Source: Eudorina sp. 2006-703-Eu-15
Lineage: Eukaryota > Chlorophyta > Chlorophyceae > Chlamydomonadales > Volvocaceae
Direction of reading: 5' to 3'
DNA length: 64,000 nucleotides
NCBI GenBank assembly: GCA_003117195.1
Contig: BDSI01000069.1
Span: 434,001 to 498,000 of the forward strand
Part shown: piece by piece, positions 1 to 11,400 of the stretch
How the letters are laid out: every line of letters starts with the position of its first letter
Numbering within the stretch: position 1 is the first letter of the stretch
The notes under the pieces: generated by a model
What the model saw: only the letters and a program-made list of their open reading frames with translations
Told to the model about the DNA's origin: nothing
Databases searched by the model: none
Translations under genes and position numbers: made by a program

Positions 1-2086
1 CTCTGACACCTACCAGGGGAGCTTCGTGCGGCCAGGCCGCAGGTCCGACGGCCCCTTCGTCCCGTGGCGCGCTGGCAGCTGCGCCGCGGCCGAGCTTGCG
101 TCGTATCGCCGCCATGGGCACCGTGCCGGAGGGCTGCGATGGCGCTGAGGCCGCTTCCGTTGAGGCGGCAATGGCGATGGCGGAGGCGGTGACGGGCGGT
201 CGCACTGCTAGTGCTGCAGTGGACACCCGGAATGCGGCCGATTGTGGAGGCGCAGCAGCAGCAACCGCAATCTCGATGAAGCCTTCGGGCTTGCTGCCGG
301 ACTTAGAGCTGCGGGGCCATTCTGCATCGTCCCTGGCTCGCCTAGAGCCGTCGCGTGGCGAATGCCGCGCTGCCAAGGCGACAGCTGGTGGCATTCTTGG
401 AGACCCCGGCAGCTGCAGTCGCAGCGCTGGGGATAGCGGCAGCGGTGGCGGTTGTAGCCGGCCCCTTTCCCTCGCGGATGCCGGGGGGGATGCGCCGGGT
501 GCTGCGGAAACTACTGCGACCGGGGTAGCCGCCCTCAGCATCAGCGACGGGGAAGCTGGCGGTTACTGCAGGGACGGGGTCGGCAGGGGCGGAAGCTGTG
601 CCGTTTCCCTCGCCGCCGGAACGCCTGAAAGCGACGCCGTCACGGCTGCATCTGCTGCGACCTGTGGTGTGTTTGAGGGTATGGCGAGCGCGTCCGTCAT
701 GGCGAACAGGGCCATTGCGGCGCTGCAGAGCCTGCCCGGGACCTTGGGGTCGGCGGACTGGCCGGCTGCTGCGCCTGATGGTGCTGAGGTTGGGGGAGGC
801 GCTGCGCTCGGGATGTCAGCGTGCGGTAGCCACCTCACAGTGGGGGCGGCGTCCAGCACACTGAGCACGGCACCATCGACCCATGGCGTCGGTGGGGTAG
901 GTGCCGCCCACCATCACGACGAGAAGGTGGCGAAGTGGATCTACGTGGTGGACCCGGAGCTGCGCCTGTTCGTCCACCCCAAGGTGAGCTGCGGCGATGA
1001 TGTGATGTGTGAAGCGGGTCCCTGCCAGAGCGATGTGGCGTGGGACCTCGCCACACGCGCAGGAAGTGGCTACACACCAGAGGCCTGGGGGCCCGTTGCG
1101 GGTCCAGTTTAATTTTTGGCTCCGGAGCTCAACCTAACCGGTTTTCACCAGCGTTATATTTTATTATCTGTGCCGTGATCTTTTCCAAGGCTTGCAGTCG
1201 CACACTGGCTAAGGCAGCAACCAGCGCCGTTGCGACGATGATAACCGTTTTCGAGTGGACATACCGTAGCTCACTTTCGCTGCGCGTTGAGTCGTCTCAA
1301 ACCAGTCCGCGCCCCTCGTCCTGCAGGTCCGAGGCCGATTTCACCACTCGAGCTTTCTGCGGGGCGGCGCGGTGGTGGCGGCCGGAGGCCTGGCGGCGCG
1401 GCATGGCCGACTGCGCCTTCTCACGGCTGACAGTGGACACTATTGGCCTAGAGAAGAGAATTTCAGGTGCGTGTTGTGCTTGAAGGCGCGCGTGCTGGGA
1501 CGTGGATGTGGGCCAAAGTGTTGCGCCCGCACCTCTTTGCTAGGAGATTGGGGGCCTAGTGCAAGGCAGCGTGGCATATGCCGTTTCGATTAGGAATGGC
1601 CCTTCGCATGCGCTTGGGCTGTCATAGACTATTCCGCGCTAATGCACGCGATCTTGCATCCGATCATCCCTTTGTACTGCAACCGTTACAAGGTGGACCC
1701 GTCGTCCCGACCCTTGGGATGTCCGCCGCGCTGTAGTGCGGGCTCCCTGACCTAACTAATCATCTTTCTTCCCCGACTTCACGACTCTGTCCTGTCCAAA
1801 ACCGCACAGGTGGTTGTGCGAGCACCTGGTCTTTGTAGGCGCCGACCTAACTGCCTGTGAGCTGCGCAGCAAGCACATGGCGGTGCCCGCGGCCACGGGC
1901 AAGGAGCTGATGGAGAAGCTGGGGATGCCCCCGCCCTGGCGCTTGCATTATCCCCCTATCGCCTCGCCATCCGGTCTCTGGCCACCGGCAGCGCCGGCGG
2001 ACATGGACGCGCCCCCGTCGCCGCTGGCGGAGCACATGCACCTGCTGCAGCTGCAAGAGGTTGAGGGGGACATCGTGCGGCCTTAG
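1..2086 (+). CDS. IQM-like calmodulin-binding family protein, 5' partial
   Basis: Three exons are supported: 3-983 (open to the left edge), 1327-1466 and 1810-2086 (stop TAG). The junctions keep frame (phase 0, then phase 2). The first exon is mostly Ala/Gly/Ser low complexity and ends in a conserved start, KWIYVVDPELRLFVHPK. Exon 2 carries the family core: G-x-F-HHSSFL, then AAGGL, then SGHYWP-x-EENF. Exon 3 continues with FVGADLTACELR and a Pro-rich tail. In plants the IQM family has this HSSFL ... AAG ... SGHY-x-P-x-(E/D)-NF module; some members bind calmodulin through an N-terminal IQ motif and act in stress and growth signalling. No IQ motif is visible in the part present, and it could lie upstream of the window. 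Any further 5' exon is missing, so total length is unknown. The family call rests on motif recognition only. Confidence 0.75.
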
Positions 2087-4562
2087 TCCAGAAGGGAGGA
2101 TGGCCGAGGATACCTCCGGCGGCGGGTGCGTTGCAACGCTTGAACTGGCGGGTGGCGGGGTGCGCACGTTTGGTGAACGGCAGGGTGCTGCAAACAGCGG
2201 AGCATGAGCTGCTTTTGATCAGTGCTGCAGGAACGGTGGTGATTGGAGCTTGAGGATTGGTGCGCTGGGAAAGCCTCACCGGGTAGGACGAAGGCGGAAC
2301 TGCACTGAAGCGAGCTGGATAAGCAATACTCTCTTTTTTTCCTGTCGCCTGCTGCGATGAGGCCGCGGCATGTCGGTGCCGTGGCAGCTGTTTATGGTAT
2401 ATGAGGAGAACTGAAGTGAAGGTGGATCCGGTATTTGTCTGCTGGCACATACGAGATACGACAGGCGAGAAACTTGGGGCTTGGGTCCTCTTTTGCTGCC
2501 GGCACGGACGCCCTAGATGCGGACAGCGTGACCCTCCAGAGAAAATCGAATCACACACGGGTGCAAGGGAGCGTGGCGGAGCGCAGACGCTTGCACGCGC
2601 AACGCGGACCGGCGCGGGTTCTTAAGGCATGTCGGCACGGCCGAGCCCGAGAGTGACGACAGAGTGCTGACTATATTCTTCCTTGGATTTACGCGGTCAA
2701 ATTCGACCGGTTGATATCGTGTGGTGGCCGCTGTGGTGCTCGGCTGTGGTGCCGACTTGGCGTGTGTGTGGGCAGAGGCATGCTCGCAGAGGCGGGTCGC
2801 CGCCCCCCGCGCGGCCAAAATTTCTATCTTTGTGTTGTTCCCTCCGCTCTTGAGTTGTTAACCCGCGTGAGTCGCAGTACGACAATAGTAGTTTAATGTT
2901 CCTGTTGTACGGCGGGAGGCCTCAGCAGCTTGACGAGTCCCGTTGTCGGGCGGGCTCTTGGGTGTCATGATAGTGCGTCTTGACTCCCGACCGAGCAGGA
3001 GGAGCTTATGCATGCGTCGTTCGTTTGTTTTCCTTTCCTTGGCACACGGCCTCCCCGGACGCCAATAAGACAAGGCCGTGCCTTAAGCGGGGACCAGACA
3101 CCGGGGGCATGGCACGATCGAGCCGCCCTGCACTGCCGACGTTCATAGCTGCGCAACGCGTCGAGGCGTAAGGTTGGTGGTGGTGCCGAAGTGCGGAGGT
3201 TGGTTGGAAACATTGTGGTGCCGATGGTCGAGACAGAGTGGTGTCGGTAACGCATGTGTATGCGTTGTATGGTGCTGGGGGTGCTCCAGTGTGCGCGGTC
3301 GGACGGACACGACGGGTGGGCAGGCTAGCGGCTGTGGCGACGGCGCGGCACGGGCGTACAGGGCGACGTGCGCGCGTGCGTTGTGGGGGCGGAGGTCTCG
3401 TGTGCGCTTGCGAGGACGTCTGAAGCGGATTTGGTGCTGGGGAACGCGACTGCATCTCGCCATCTACCCAATGCGTGGCGTATCGTGTCTGGACTGCATA
3501 ACGGGCGGGGCACAGCATCTTGGCCCGGGGTGCCCTACGCCTCAGGAACAAAGGGCGAGTCATAACATAAGTCGAGTGGTTATGGTGCGGCCTTACATCG
3601 CCTGGATTTTGCAACCTCATGGCGCCCGGAGGATCCAGCGCTGCTTTTGCATTCAAAATCGCGGGCAGCGATTGAACCTTCTGAGATCCTGGGTCGTGTG
3701 GTGGACCTGGCGGATGATGGAACTGGTGAACCTGTCTGTGTTCGGATTGTCATGGTGCACATTATTTTCCGGACGACCCCGCGGGCTCAAGGCTGCTGGT
3801 GTTCGGCCAAGGCTGCCTTGAGCCCAGGTTTCCCGCGCACCTCACCGGCAGAGTGCGTGGGGCCGCGTCTGCCGGCGCTGGACCGGGGCATATGGCTATC
3901 GGACGGAGCCGGATGGAGGACGGACAGGTCGATCGCGGACACGCATGGTGGCATATTGAGGTGCCGGATCGCACATCCTGACCGTTCAGATCTGGCCGCC
4001 GGTAGTGTGTTCGTCGGAGTTTGGCATGGCAGCGACCATGTTCACACTATTGCTGCGGTCGCTGAGACTTGTGCGCCGACGCCTGCCGACGCATCGGTCC
4101 GGATGTCCAGGGATGTCCCCGGGACGTATCCTAAAATCGTTGGCGGAGTGGAGCGTAACCACATGAGTGTAAGCATGTATTACTTGTCCGAAAGGGCTGG
4201 TGATAGCTCATAGCTGGTGATAATCCTCCAGGACCTGCAGTCGTACTATTTGTCCTGTTACGACGTGCGTTGTGACAGCACCAGTCTTGCAGTCTATTCA
4301 CAGAAAAGTCATTAAGTCCAATCCGCAATGAGGGCGTGTGTATTTACCGCATAAGATAAACCGACAGCTTTTGGATCTCGGTCAACCATCCGCTCGGCAC
4401 AGTGATGTCTCAGTGTAGGCGTTTCTACTGACCATCATACACCAGCTTTGCCAAAAAATGCGTGCATAGAGCTGTTTTCCACGAACATTACCGAGAATCT
4501 TTGCGTTGGCCGAGAAGTGCGGTCAAGCTCGGCCTGCCTTCAAGCATGCAGCTTTGAATATT
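2087..4562. other. Intergenic stretch, no supported gene
   Basis: Several open frames exist on both strands, the longest being 3006-3656 (-), 3174-3821 (+) and 3647-4213 (+). None shows a recognised motif, a splice-consistent neighbour or a clear start context. The first part will include the 3' UTR of the IQM-like gene, and the last few hundred bases the promoter and 5' UTR of the BTB gene. Confidence 0.5.
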
Positions 4563-6614
4563 ATGCCCATAATGTTGCCAAACAGATCTACTTGTAACGA
4601 ACATGTTGCCAAGCAGCTGGCTTCGCTGTGGAATTGCGAAGAGGATTCCGATTGCGTCGTCGTTTTCTGCGTCAAGGCGAGCAGCTTGCAAGACCTACCA
4701 GCTGCTACCACTGGAGAGCCATTATTCAAGCGTCAGCGTTTAGCTGATGGGTCCATTAGCGTTTACGGGATCCGCGGTGACTCAATAGTTGTCGGTGACC
4801 CGCTTCCGGGTCATCAGCTCGTCCTGCGGTTTGCATCGGAACGGCTTGCTGCTCAGGTAAGAGAAGGAGTGACATGGTTGTGGTGAATGCGGTGTTTGTC
4901 TGGCTGGCGAGCAACAAATTATTAAGGCTGTCCCTCGGTGGCCCTGCAGCTCAAACGATGGGACACAAGGAAGTCTCGCACAGCGATTGGGCCATCTGAA
5001 CTTGGCGCTGCTCTACCAGCCACTGTTGATGGTCGCCCTGTGTTGCGGGTCCACCTTGCACACGAGGCGGAGGAGCCCAGCGCTCGCATGGCCATCCGCT
5101 ATGCATACACGGGGGACGTGCAAGCGAGATGTATCCGTGAGGCCCTTGATGTACGCCGCCAAGCAGTAAACCTCCGCATAGAGGGCTGTGCAGCTGCATG
5201 CATGGACATCGTCAAGGCGAAACTAGCCGAAGCCAGCAGTTGCAGCATAACAAGCAGCGAGACGGCGGCGCCTCCGATCACGCACTGCAACAGCAGCAGC
5301 AGCGATAGTGCTGAAACGCCGCCCGTACTGGAGCTATACTTCTGTGAGCCGCTGTGGCCCGACCCAGCCCAGGAGCCAGACTTTGCAGCTGTACTAGCGT
5401 CTGCTAAGCATGGGCTGGTTGCCCACTTTGGCGACGTGCTGCGCACCCTCAACACGCGTCAGCTGCGGCAGCAGCTGCTCAAGCTGCCCGCCGTGGCGGT
5501 GGAGGCGCTACTGGAGTCGGACGACTTCGGCGCCGACAGCGAATCCAGTGTGCTGCTGATGCTGGCGATATGGATAGAGGCCAACTGCGCATCCACCGAC
5601 GCACGCACACGGGAGCGTCTGTGCCGGCAAGTGCGGTTGATACAGCTAAGCCGGCCGTACCTGTGCTCCATTCTACCCGTGCTGGCACTGGACTTCGAGA
5701 CGGGCGGCACCGGCGGTGGCACGGCAACGCAGCCAGCCAGCACGACTGCTGCTCCGGTCGCAGCGTCTGTGACCGCAAGCAGCAGCGCTGCAGCCAACCC
5801 AACCTGCTTTGCATTGGCACCCGCCGTTGCTGGTCACATCACGATCACTGCGACTCCGACTGGCACGATTGCGGCCTCGACGAGTGGTAGTGCCGCCGCC
5901 ACGACATTGAACACTGTCGTTGCCGCGGGCTGGTTTCCGATCCGTGGCACGGAGGCTGCGTACATTTGCAGTCTTGCTACCGCGCAGCCGCCCATGCGCG
6001 AGGCACTAGTGACCGCTGGCCGCAAGCTCTATGACATGCAGTGCCCTTGGTATTGCATGCGCCGACGACGGCAGTGCTTGCCCGCCACCGGCCTGGTGTA
6101 CCACTGGCGAATCACGGCGCAGGAGCTTTCGGCGGCGCTGACAGGGCTGGAGCCCGGTGGATTGTGCTGCACCGCCGGCTCCTTTGACGGTAACTTCAAC
6201 TTCATCGCCGCGGGCGGCTTTGAGTGGTGGCCGTCCATTGAGTACCGGAAAGGCGCGACGGATGCCAACCTGGGGCTGTACAGCCAGTTGCCGGAGGCTT
6301 TCCAGGTGCCAGGTTCTCGCTTCATGGGCCCACGGCCACCAGTGGTCACTGTGGCAGGGCTTGACGCTGACCTGTCCGTGCACCACTGGCAGCACGAGTC
6401 GCTGGTGGACGATGGGGTGTACTTCAGTACGTCGAAGGACATCTGGCCGGTGGGCGGTGGTCGCGGTGCAAACGTGCTCGCGCTGCGCCCAGCCCCGCCG
6501 ACGGCCAGCGCAACCGATGGGGCAGCGGGACCACTGGCAGCCTGGAGTGACTACCTGCGGGACGGGGAGATGGCCGGCACGCTGACATTGTTGCCTCCGT
6601 CACCGATACCCTGA
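4563..6614 (+). CDS. BTB/POZ domain protein with BACK-like region
   Basis: Two exons, 4563-4856 and 4950-6614, joined in phase 0 (GTAAGA donor, CTGCAG acceptor), give about 652 residues. The start is the first in-frame ATG. Residues about 30-165 look like a BTB/POZ fold: a DSDCVVVFCV strand, a loop ending LPGHQLVLRFAS, then VLRVHL and AIRYAYTGDVQA, the usual RYxYTG signature. Residues about 220-345 resemble a BACK region (Leu-rich helices, LNTRQLRQQLLKLP and MLAIWIEAN). A Thr/Ala/Ser-rich linker follows, then a C-terminal part rich in Trp and Gly (GGFEWWPSIEY, HHWQHESLVDDGVYF) that I recall from algal BTB proteins but cannot name. Such proteins usually dimerise and recruit cullin-3 ligases to substrates. 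That role is inferred and no substrate can be read from the sequence. Confidence 0.8.
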
Positions 6615-8404
6615 TGTGGGAGTGGGAGTCAGCGGCGTGCGGAGACAGATGTGCAACGGCCCTGGTGGCTAGTCAAGATGTAGCCCGGCAAGCCAAGCTG
6701 GCTAGACTCGACACAATGTGGACGCAGTAGGGTGGCTCGGGCTTCGTTGGATGTTCGATTAGATAGGCATACGATCACACATCACAGAAATTGTGGTGCT
6801 GGGTGCGTTGGCGTGCGAAACGGTGCGATGCCCGTGCAAGGCACTTGATCCCGGATGAAGGAGTGCTGCTGTGCAAGCGGCACCGAAATGAGCGTGGGAT
6901 ACACGCAATTGCAACTGGGTTGTCTGGTGCCTGGCACTGACGGGCTACCGTCTTTTGCTGCTGCTGCGCTGCAAACAAGAAACCCCGCGACGGCGTGTGG
7001 CTTGCCCTGAAAGCGTCTCAGTTGGTACGGGCGTCTCACGGTGTCGGTGAGTACATTGCTTCATGTACGTCTCCCGTCGACGATGCGGCAGACTTCATTG
7101 CGGATCATAGGTGTGATGTGAACAGTTCTTGGGAAGCAATACTGGTGGGCGCCAACGTGTCCCACCCAACATGGTCGCTGGTGGTACGTGTTCGGCCGGA
7201 CTGCGCCTGCTGGAGCTGCAAGTAGCTCCACGCCACAAAGCCGACATGCTTGCCCCGCTCGTACGTATAGTACAGGGGCATACGTGGCGCATCCAGGCTG
7301 TGACTCGCGGACCTGGAAGGGCCACACAGCACCGGAAACGTTGCTTAGGCCGCACTTCCCGGCAATCGTGTGTGGGATAGAGAAGGCTCAGAGCTTGCGC
7401 TGATGGGGGGTCGCAATTCTTAGGCCGCGTGGCAAGATGCCGTGTCGGGCCCTGCTATTGTGAGTAGGAAGCATTGGACCGTATCTCGAGTTGATTAACA
7501 TGAAATGCTTGATGGGCCCTGGGTTCGACAACCATGTCTTCCGTCCTCCAACTGCATTACGGCCCTTGAAATTCATTGCTGGTTACGCGGCCTCCTGCGA
7601 CGGGTTGCGAAAGGGCGGGCGCTTTGTGATGGGTCACTGACGGATGGTATTAGTGCCCGCTGGACGGCTCATTCCTGCTCAGTTTTCTTCGACCGATTAT
7701 GACTGTTTACCATGATCACAACACATCACGTATGGGTCTAACGGTGCAACTACGTCATTGAATGACGCATTTGTTGAATCGGGTTTACCGCAATGAGAAA
7801 GAGATGTGACAACAACGATTGGGGAGAGCCATTGCTCTGACTGTATGTTGCTGCAGCGTTACGACTGACAATTGCCATGGCTTTGTCGACAGAGGTGCCA
7901 CATGGGTTCAACCACTGGTTTGCCCTAATGCGTATGCCAAGGGGACTGATGTCAAATGGGTTGGTCTCCCGGCATTTACAAAGCAATTTGTTGAGTTTCT
8001 CGACGATCCAGGATGAGCGTCGTATCCTGTAAGATCTGGGGCTGACCAGCTTGGCCTGGCTTGGCCATGACGTGTTCTGTATGATGGCCGACGGCGTGGA
8101 TTCAACGATTCATCTTCCCGAAAGGCACACTACGAAGCCCATCACGACAACCAAGGTATCAGGCGAATTCTATTGCAAGCTCCCCTTCCCTGCCCTTGAC
8201 ATCGTGTCTGCTCTGGTGTTTGCACGGGCGAGCCGTACCTCCAACTGCAACGGTTACGGACGGTTTGAGTGGATTACTGCGGGGCGTTGAAACGGAATAG
8301 TGTAGTTTGTATTTAATATGTCTACTGATTATGTTTAGGTAGATTTTGAAGGAAATGAACTAAGGAAAACAACGGTATCAAATACAGGAGCAGATTTTGG
8401 CAGG
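6615..8404. other. Intergenic stretch, no supported gene
   Basis: Contains the 3' UTR of the BTB gene and the promoter region of UFL1. Short open frames, for example 7105-7332 (-) and 7819-8016 (+), have no recognisable motif. The last 150 bases before the UFL1 start are AT-rich compared with the genes on either side. Confidence 0.5.
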
Positions 8405-11400
8405 ATGGAGGCAGCTCTAGGTCTAGATCTAAGCTCGCTTCTGACCCAGCTCGTCGCAACTCAGCAAGCACAGACTGCAGCAAAACTTTCTGAGCGGAAC
8501 GTTGTGGAGCTTATTAATAAGTTGCGACAATTAGGCATCCTTTCTGATGGCGAAGTACTCCACACGCTGAATGGCAAGGAGTATCTGACGGTCGAGTGTT
8601 TGCGAAGCGAGATACAGAATGCGCTGCGCCAAGCTGGTGGACGCCTGTCTCTCGTGGAGCTGCCAACTATTGTTGGCGTTGATTCTGTCCACTGCGAGCG
8701 TCAGGCTGGTATCATTGTGGCCGAGAGCGGCGGAACTATTTTGGAGGTTCAGGGCGAGATCATCACGACACAGTACTTCGATACGATTGCAGCGGAGATC
8801 AACGAGCAGCTGCAGGAGGCGGGGCAGTTGAATGTAGGGGAGCTGGCAGCTCAGTACGGGCTGGCCACGGAGATGGTGCTCAATGTGGTGTCCTCTAGGC
8901 TGGGGTCCACTATCGACGGTGAGCGCCTCCCACCCATAACCTCCAAACCTCCAGGGCACCCCGGGCCTTCCTTGAGAGCGGCTTCGCCTAATCAGTGCCA
9001 CATGAGTTCATGCAGTTTCTGATAAGCCTTTGATTAATTTGAGTACCGGGATTTAGGGGCTCACGTTACTAGGCTAGCATCACTAGGGTTTCCCAGACCG
9101 ATGTTACGAATACCTGTCATTATGCGTTTCGTCATGTACGCAAATGCACGGTGTGACGCGTCTCGTCACAACAGGTCGACTGGAGGCGGGTCTATTGTAC
9201 ACGCAGTCGTACCTGCGGGCCATCAAGGCTCAGCTGCGCGGCGCGCTGCGGGCGTCGTCCTCTCCGGCGTTGGTGCTAACACTGCTGCGGGACGCGGGCC
9301 TGGGGGCAACGGGCGATGCTGCGGGGGGCGGCGGCGGCCTGGCAGCGGCACTGGCTGGCAGTGCGGGCGGTGGCGTGATTGCAACGCTCATCGAGGAGCT
9401 CGTCCAGGAGGGTGGGTCGTCGGGCTGTGGGCTCGGGCTGTGGGGTGGGTATGGTCCATTGGCGAACAGAGCGCCACCCCTTGGGTAGTTGTCCGCTGCC
9501 ATTTAGAACGGGGGCGGTTGTAATTCAGCGTATGACTGCAAGCACATTCGAACGGCTTGACGTAGGAGGCCGCGGCTTCGTCTTGTCGTTCTGGCCATAG
9601 CTCCGTACCCTGTCTCTTCCCTTCGCCTTTCGTGTAGTTCGTTTATCGTTCCGTTGATCTAAGTTTTTCCCTGGGTCGTTCTTTCTTTGTCGATCCTTCA
9701 GCGTCAAGTCCGTCTCTCCCCTCAGCCCCCTTCACTATCCGTCTCCGTGCCTTGCAACCACCCGACTTGGTGCCCCAGGGGCCCTGCGTGGTGCTCTCAA
9801 GGGCGGCGGCACCAGCTGGGCGCCTGCGGTGTACGGGGAGGTGCAGCAGGAGGCGGTCGCCAACTTCTACAGCCAGAATGGCTGGGTTGCGTACGACACC
9901 GTGCGGCGGTGAGGCCGGCGCTGCAGACCTGGCGCCGCTCTCTGCATCCACGGCTACTCGCGATTCCGCAGCGCCTACCGGTGTTGCACCCTGCGACGGA
10001 GGCGGCTTCCCTCATGCCCGCGTTACTGTAGCGAAAGCGTTGCCATGGTCGCGCTTCAAGGGGTTTATAGGGAAGGAAACTCCAATAGAAGAGTACCGCA
10101 TGGTGGCATGCGCGGCCACGCTTTTTTTAGCCCTATAGACACGGCCCTATCACGTGATGACATTGATAGCAGTCAATAGTGTTTAGAGAAGAGTCAGTAG
10201 TGTGCATCCCGCTGCGATCTCCCGCGCTCGGCAGGCTGGGCATCTCCAACGAGCGGTCCTACTTGAAGGCGACCTACCCGGACGGGCTACCCCTGGAGTC
10301 CGCCTTCGTGGCGCCCTCGCTGCTGGCCGCGCTGCAGGCGGCAGTCGAGGACGTCGCAGCCGCGGCTGCCGGCGGCGGGTCCTCGGCCTGGGTGGACCTA
10401 GGGCCCCTGCTGCCCAGCGTGCTGAGTGACGCGGACGTGGCGGCGCTGCTGGGGCGGCTGCCGCTGCTGCGGGACCAGGAGCGGCGGCCGGTCAAGGAGC
10501 GCAAAGTGCACGTGGTGAGGGCGGCCACCGTGTGCGCGCGCTGCGGGTGCGGGTTTCGTGGCACCGCGCGGACGGGGGAAGGATAACCTAGGTGCGTCTC
10601 GTGGGTAATGATATAAAGCGACAATGATCGTTCAACAGTTGGGGCGCGCGGAGGGAACGAGCCAGGCCGGCGATCGTGCGTGCATGGCGGAATGCAGTTG
10701 GGTTTCGGTGGAGGGGGGATTACTGTCCGCGGGCCGGCTAGGTAGCAGTCTTTGCTCTTTGGATTCGCCCGCCACAGCTCTTCTCGCCAGCCCTACTACG
10801 GTGTCTCATCAGCCGTCCACTATCTGATCATATCAGCTTCTACTTGTTTCGTCGGAGTCAACGCTTGGCCGTCTTCGTCAATCGACGGTTATCGGTTTGT
10901 TGCTCTTTTGCGGTTTCGCTGTCTTTATTGACAAAAATGGGGACGGGGAGGCTGTTCATGTGGGGTAAGTCTGGGGCGTGGAGTTGTGGGCTGACGGCGC
11001 TTTTGGTCTGTTTGGATATGGATGCTGCCGACCGCCGACAGATTGGCGGCACCTGGGTGCTCAGCGCGGGGCTGCTGGCGGCGCTCCAGGACAAGGCGGA
11101 TGCCGAGGCGCGCGCGATGGCGCAGAAGGCGCTGCAGGAGCGCAAAGCGAGCGGGGGCGCGGCGGGGACAGCGGCTGCTGCGACCGGCGGCAGCGCTGGC
11201 GGCGGTGCAGCGGGGGGCGGCGGGGCCAAGAAGAAGGGCGGGGCCGTGGCCGCAGATGAGGATGACGACGACGACTGGTCCATGGGCGCAGGTGGGTGCG
11301 AGGCGAGGCGGGGCCAGATCGCTCAATGCCATTGACTTACGGGGATACATCACCCGGCTTTGTATTCTTCGCTTCTGCGACCGCACGTGCACCACGTGCC

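Noticed and set aside
3647..4213. 188-residue plus-strand frame with an acidic SEILGRVVDLADDGTG stretch
   Set aside because: I considered a decayed transposon gene. No transposase, integrase or zinc-finger motif and no repeats could be seen.
7105..7332. 75-residue minus-strand frame
   Set aside because: Short, motif-free and overlapped by frames on both strands, so it cannot be separated from chance.
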